This document shows, in pieces, positions 60,181-64,000 of a stretch of DNA of 64,000 bases (position 1 is the first letter of the stretch; every line of letters starts with the position of its first letter). The translations under genes and the position numbers were made by a program. The notes beneath the pieces were generated by a model that had not been told where the DNA came from, made no database searches, and was given only the letters and a program-made list of their open reading frames with translations. Source of the DNA: Lichenibacterium minor (GTDB taxonomy: Bacteria > Pseudomonadota > Alphaproteobacteria > Rhizobiales > Beijerinckiaceae); the NCBI RefSeq assembly GCF_004137685.1, contig NZ_QYBB01000015.1, forward strand, positions 62,001-126,000. Direction: 5' to 3'.

Positions 60181-60888
60181 ATGACGATCAACCCCTCCCT
60201 CCCCGACCTGCTGCTCCGCCCCCTCCTGGCACTCGCCGCGGCGGCCCTGATCGGCCGCGAGCGTGGCGCCAACGGCCATGCCGCCGGCCTGCGGACCACC
60301 ATGCTGGTGGCCCTGGCGGCATCGCTCGCCACGGCGCTGTCGGGCGTGCTGCTGTCGACACATGGCAAGGTGGCGGGCGACTTCTCCACCATGGACGTGA
60401 TGCGCCTGCCGCTCGGCATCCTCACCGGCGTGGGCTTCCTCGGCGCCGGCGCCATCCTCAAGCGGGGTAAGCTCGTGCAGGGGCTCACCACGGCGGCCAC
60501 GCTGTGGGCCGTGACGGTGATCGGCATCGTGTTCGGCGCCGGCGAATATGCGCTCGGCCTCGCCGCGACCGCGCTGTGCTTCGGCTCGCTCTACGGGCTG
60601 AAGTTCGTCGAGGCCCGCCTCACCCAACACCACGACGGGACGCTGACGGTCGTCACGGCGGGCCGGGACCTGCCCGCGGGCTGGGCCGACGTCCTCGGCG
60701 GGACGCGCTGCACGGCGTTGCTGCTGAGGCAGGGTTTCGACGCCGACACCGCCCGGCTGACCTCGGCTTACAAGCTGGGCTGGGAGGGGCCGGCCCAAGC
60801 CGAGCCGCCGACGGGGCTGCTGCGCGGCGTGACAGCCCTCGACGGCGTCGTCTCGGCCGACGTCCAGGTCGAGGAGGCCAGCAGTTGA
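60181..60888 (+). CDS. mgtC: MgtC/SapB family membrane protein
   Basis: A 235-residue inner-membrane protein. The MgtC membrane domain is at residues 5-140: LLLRPLLALAAAALIGRERG, LRTTMLVALAASLATALSG, GILTGVGFLGAGAILKRGKL, VQGLTTAATLWAVTVIG. A C-terminal ACT-like domain follows (LTVVTAGRDLPAGWADVLGG). MgtC supports survival in low Mg2+ and inhibits ATP synthase in some hosts. The ATG at 60181 begins the membrane domain. No Mg riboswitch is seen ahead. Confidence 0.87.
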   Translation: MTINPSLPDLLLRPLLALAAAALIGRERGANGHAAGLRTTMLVALAASLATALSGVLLSTHGKVAGDFSTMDVMRLPLGILTGVGFLGAGAILKRGKLVQGLTTAATLWAVTVIGIVFGAGEYALGLAATALCFGSLYGLKFVEARLTQHHDGTLTVVTAGRDLPAGWADVLGGTRCTALLLRQGFDADTARLTSAYKLGWEGPAQAEPPTGLLRGVTALDGVVSADVQVEEASS

Positions 60889-61036
60889 GGTCTGCACCGG
60901 TGGCGCGATCCCTCCATGGCGCATGGGCACGCCGACACGGATCCGCTACGGCGCGTCACCGGCCAATGGTGTAGTAAAAACGACATATTTTCTTGGAGGT
61001 AATGTTCACGACGTACGTACAGCGAACGAGGCGACC

Positions 61037-61789
61037 ATGTCCGCATTGATCCATGCCTGGCCGACCACGCTGGCGGCGTTCCTGGCCTCGACGGTCGAGT
61101 TCGTCGAGGCGCTGACGGTCGTCCTCGCGGTCGGCGTCGTCCGGGGTTGGCGCGGCGCGATCGCCGGAACGTCGGTGGCGCTCGCCTGCCTCGCAGCGGT
61201 GGTGATCGTGCTAGGGCCGTTGCTGACACGGCTGCCAATCGGTCCCCTGCAGCTCGCCGTCGGTACCCTGCTGGTGCTGTTCGGGATGCGTTGGCTACGC
61301 AAGGCCGTCCTCCGCTCAGCCGGCGTCATCCCGCTGCACGACGAGGCAGCCGCATTCGCGAAGACGAGCGCAGCTCTGCGAGGGACGGCGCCGGGTGGGA
61401 CCGCCTGGGACGCGGTCGCGGTCGGGACCGCCTTCGAGATCACGATGCTGGAGGGGCTCGAAGTCGTCTTCATCGTCGTGGCCATGGGCGCTGGCGGACC
61501 CCAACTGCTACTGCCGGCTGCGGCGGGGGCGCTGGCCGCGCTCGTGCTCGTGGTCGCGGTCGGCATCGCGGTACACGGGCCCCTGTCGACCGTGCCGGAG
61601 AACGCCCTCAAATTCGGGGTGGGCGTGCTCCTGTCTGGTTTCGGCACCTTCTGGATCGGCGAGGGCATCGGCCTCGATTGGCCGGGCGCGGACCTGTCCA
61701 TCGTCTGGCTCTGCCTCGGATTCCTCGCCGTGGCGCTCGCCCTCGTGCCAGTCTGCCGTCCCGCGGCCCGTGCCGCCGATGCGGCGTGA
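61037..61789 (+). CDS. COG4280-like integral membrane protein
   Basis: A 250-residue protein with about seven helices, beginning MSALIHAWPTTLAAFLASTV, EFVEALTVVLAVG, and second motif EITMLEGLEVVFIVVAMG. The paired ExVEALTV/EGLEVV motifs in opposite halves resemble the GDT1/TMEM165-type and other two-repeat cation exporters; it may move Mn, Ca or other cations. Exact family is tentative (COG4280). An AT-rich promoter-like stretch and GGAGGT lie upstream. A small partner gene follows. Confidence 0.65.
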   Translation: MSALIHAWPTTLAAFLASTVEFVEALTVVLAVGVVRGWRGAIAGTSVALACLAAVVIVLGPLLTRLPIGPLQLAVGTLLVLFGMRWLRKAVLRSAGVIPLHDEAAAFAKTSAALRGTAPGGTAWDAVAVGTAFEITMLEGLEVVFIVVAMGAGGPQLLLPAAAGALAALVLVVAVGIAVHGPLSTVPENALKFGVGVLLSGFGTFWIGEGIGLDWPGADLSIVWLCLGFLAVALALVPVCRPAARAADAA

Positions 61790-61819
61790 GCCTGCTGTCC
61801 CCTGGTGAGGAGTACATCC

Positions 61820-62026
61820 ATGTCTTGGCTGCGAACAGCCGTGCGCGAAGTGTTCGGCCTCTTCGTCGATGACGGCAGCTATGCGCTCGCCATCCTGATC
61901 TGGCTGGGGCTGGCGTGGCTCGTGCTCCCGCGCGTCTCCGCGCTCGGGCCCTGGTCCGGAGCGCTGCTCTTCGGCGGACTCGCCGGCACCCTGGCCGTGA
62001 GTGCGATGGTGCGGGCTCGGCGGTGA
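61820..62026 (+). CDS. Small membrane protein next to COG4280 gene
   Basis: A 68-residue protein with two helices (YALAILIWLGLAWLVLPRVS, WSGALLFGGLAGTLAVSAMV). GAGGAG precedes the ATG at 61820. Its tight spacing (30 bases) suggests it is a subunit or helper of the COG4280 protein. No family recognised. Confidence 0.6.
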   Translation: MSWLRTAVREVFGLFVDDGSYALAILIWLGLAWLVLPRVSALGPWSGALLFGGLAGTLAVSAMVRARR

Positions 62027-62039
62027 CAGGAGCGAACGC

Positions 62040-62690
62040 ATGATGGCCTTGATGCTGCCCGAGGTCTGGTGGTTGCTCGATCGATTCGGCTAGGGCACCG
62101 TCGGCCTCGCGATCGCCCTCGAAAGCATGGGTGTGCCGTTACCCGGAGAAGGCACTCTGGATCGCTGTCGCGGCCTACGCGGGTGCGTCGCACCGCCTGG
62201 ACCTCCGGGGCGTCATCGCTGCGGCGACCATAGGCGACAACCTGGGCTTCTGGATCGGCCGCGCCGTCGGAACTCGGCTCACCGTGCGGTATGGAGCCCG
62301 CCTGCGCATCACAGAGCGAGGGCTTCGGCTCGGTCGCTACCTCTTCGTCCGCCTTGGCGGTAAAGTGGTGCTCTTCGGACGGTTCGTGACGATGCTGCGC
62401 GCGCTCGCGGGTTTATTGGCCGGCATGAGCGACATGGGATGGGGAGGTTTCCTGACACTCAACGTCGCATCGAGAGTTCTATGAGCCACTGTGTATCGGC
62501 TGGGCGTTTAGATGCTCGGAGGGCAGGCTCACCGGATCCTGAGGCCGATCGGCCTCGCGCTGGCCGTCGTCGCGGCTGGCACGATGGTCGCAGCATTCCT
62601 GATCGTCCAGCGGCATGAACACCGGCTTCAGGCGGAAGCGGATCGCTGTTCCTCGATCCACGGAGCCCGAAACTGGATGCCGACAACCCC
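62040..62690 (+). pseudogene. Decayed DedA family gene
   Basis: The frame starts at the ATG at 62040 (VWWLLDRFG), then TAG at 62091, then GTVGLAIALESMGVPLPGE, a frameshift near 62148, then ALWIAVAAYAGASHRLDLRG to FLTLNVASRVL, TGA at 62482, TAG at 62509 and a last helix segment (RPIGLALAVVAAGTMVAAF, RHEHRLQ). A complete DedA protein can be pieced together only by repairing three stops and one shift. DedA proteins are flippases for membrane lipid. It is clearly inactive. Confidence 0.8.
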
Positions 62691-63237
62691 GTCACTCCTA
62701 AATATTCCGAGTCTCGAGCGAGGATTGCCGCTCATGAACAGCGACATGCGCTCGGGATGAGCATAGGACGCTCCGCGGTACGAGTTTCAGGGCAGTCGCT
62801 CACCGCTTGCTGGGTGGCGCCAGTGACGCGAGTGTCCGCTTCGGAGTTCATGTATTGATCGGCGCTGTGCCCGACGTGGTGAAGGGTTACGGACGGCGGC
62901 CGGCACTGGCCGAGCGTCCAGGCTGAGGGCCGCCGTCCGTAAGCCGCCCAAGGACGAACGCGCGAGGGTCGCCTCGCGCTATGGGGATTTGGCGGGACGG
63001 GCGAGCGCGCGGAGGCGCCGCAGCCAGCCCAGGCTGGCGAACCCGTGGTCGGGCGAGGCGTCGCGGCGGTCCACAGGCGCTACGATCGAGGATGGCCGCG
63101 GACTCTGAGGGGCCTGTGGTGCGGTCCCGGGCTTAGGGCGGACGGTGCCGGACACCGTGGAGGCGAGCGTGTCCGATGGCCGAAGCGGCGTCGCTTCGAC
63201 CCTGTGCGGGGACATGCCGTGCCGGGTCACGACGCCC
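62691..63237. other. Non-coding flank between DedA remnant and transposase
   Basis: A weak minus-strand ORF at 62979-63230 (82 residues, low complexity) is not convincing. A 15-base inverted repeat with 26-base loop (62887-62901 and 62928-62942) stands here and may be an end structure of the IS91-type element. Confidence 0.4.
62887..62942. repeat. 15-base inverted repeat near IS91 element
   Basis: Arms TTACGGACGGCGGCC and GGCCGCCGTCCGTAA are perfectly complementary across 26 bases. It could be a terminator or the terminal hairpin used by a rolling-circle IS91-like transposase. No T-tract. Confidence 0.5.
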
Positions 63238-64000
63238 TCATCCGGCTCTCCATCGATGCGAGGGTGGCGCCCGGGCGCGGACGTTGCCCTCGAAGCTCTC
63301 GATCACCAGCATGCGCCCGCCGCAGCAGGGACACGGGGGGCGGCGCTCGGCCGAAGAGGCCGGCTTGGTGGCCTCGGGCGGTACGGGGACGGCGAGCAGT
63401 TCGCGGGCGCGGGCGATGTTGGCCTTGCACCGACCCGTGGCGAGCAGGCCGTAGTGGCGGATGCGGTGGAAGCCCCTGGGCAGGACATGCACGAGGAAGC
63501 GGCGGATGAACTCGTCGGTCGACAGCGTCATGGTGCGGTGGCGGGCGTCGCCGTCACGGCGGTAGTCCTTGTAGCGGAACGTGACGCCGTCCTCGTCCAT
63601 CCCGATCAGGCGCCGGTTCGAGATGGCGACACGGTGCGTGTAGCGCGACAGGTAGGCCAGCACGGCCTCCGGTCCACCGAAGGGCGGCTTGGCGTAGACG
63701 ACCTACTTCTTGGCTTTCATGGGCGCCAGGTGGCGTTCGAAGGCCTGCGGGTCGCTCAGCCCGGCCCTGTCGCCGAAGAGGCGGAGCCGTCCCGCGGCGT
63801 GAAGCGCGAGCAGGCCGGTGAGGAACAGCCGGCGGAACAGCTTGCCGAGTACGTGCACCGGCAGCAGGAAGGCGGGCCGCGAGGACACCCAGCGCGTGCC
63901 GTCGAGCGAGATGCCGCCGCCGGGCACGATCATATGGACGTGCGGGTGGTGGGTCAGCGCCGAGCCCCAGGTGTGGAGCACGGCCGTGATGCCGATGCGG
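63238..64000 (-). pseudogene. IS91-family transposase, 5' truncated by window, with TAG
   Basis: The gene continues past 64000, so the N-terminus is missing. Visible are ALTHHPHVHMIVPGGGISLD (HUH-type metal region), then TAG at 63703-63705 in KAKK-stop-VVYAKPPFGG, where a Trp is usual, and the rest VLAYLSRYTHRVAISNRRLI, RFLVHVLPRGFHRIRHYGLL, CPCCGGRMLVI (zinc-binding tail). A Tyr in the FRYKDYRRDG region is the likely nucleophile. IS91 elements move by rolling circle. With the stop it is probably inactive unless suppressed. Confidence 0.85.

Noticed and set aside
1..64000. CRISPR arrays, tRNA/rRNA genes, phage genes and plasmid replication genes.
   Set aside because: No regularly spaced repeats, conserved RNA sequences or replication/partition proteins were seen on either strand.

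Overview
The window looks like an accessory stress-resistance and electron-transport region of a high-GC alphaproteobacterium, most likely in the Hyphomicrobiales (Rhizobiales). The reasons are the very high GC with strong third-position bias, Tat-dependent sulfite dehydrogenases, an MbfA-type membrane ferritin behind an Irr-like iron control element, and rhizobial-style CueR/HmrR copper promoters. Species or replicon cannot be told from the sequence. Almost all genes are tightly packed, many with ATGA, GTGA or TGATG overlaps.

Region 1 (1-19950) is built around sulfur-compound oxidation. It holds a truncated Tat-exported sulfite oxidase at the left edge, a class III nucleotide cyclase, a DsbA-like protein, two YeiH-type sulfate/sulfite exporters, a second (leaderless) sulfite-oxidase-fold enzyme, a ClC channel, a divergent sorAB sulfite dehydrogenase/cytochrome pair, and a seven-gene minus-strand run. 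That run encodes two diheme cytochromes c (one TsdA-like), a small membrane protein, ba3-type oxidase subunits II and I, a SCO copper chaperone and a CtaG-like assembly factor. The simplest reading is that electrons from sulfite and perhaps thiosulfate pass through cytochromes c to a dedicated ba3 oxidase, while YeiH exports the product or the excess. An orphan ModA-like binding protein overlaps a stand-alone LysR-type HTH gene upstream of the run.

Region 2 (20048-36122) is a fluoride-stress island. I read four separate fluoride (crcB-motif) riboswitches on the minus strand, ahead of a ClC-F/DUF190 fusion, a universal stress protein, a small ORF plus enolase, and a tandem pair of MutS-like ATPases followed by a LysR regulator. 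CrcB (Fluc), two more universal stress proteins, a third YeiH, a DUF1275 membrane protein, a low-affinity iron permease, an MFS transporter and several small unknown genes fill the spaces.

Region 3 (36252-58286) begins with a phosphatase and an RpiR regulator and then becomes a copper-resistance block. It has CusF, a DUF305/CusF fusion, cupredoxin, two multicopper oxidases, a TolC-like protein, CueR, a Cu P-type ATPase, an HMA chaperone, CopB and CopRS, plus ChrA. Three near-identical CueR-type operators tie the ATPase, the chaperone and the CopAB oxidase operon into one regulon. Two cytochrome b561 genes, a DUF1007 gene and the CopS-like kinase are interrupted by stops or frameshifts. A 264-bp MITE with 31-bp inverted repeats and a TGA target duplication sits between a small gene and copB.

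Region 4 (58296-64000) contains mbfA with its iron box, a fragment of an RND efflux pump, mgtC, a COG4280-like membrane protein, a heavily decayed DedA gene and, at the right edge, a nonsense-mutated IS91-family transposase. Decay increases towards the transposase. No tRNA, rRNA, CRISPR or replication origin was recognised.
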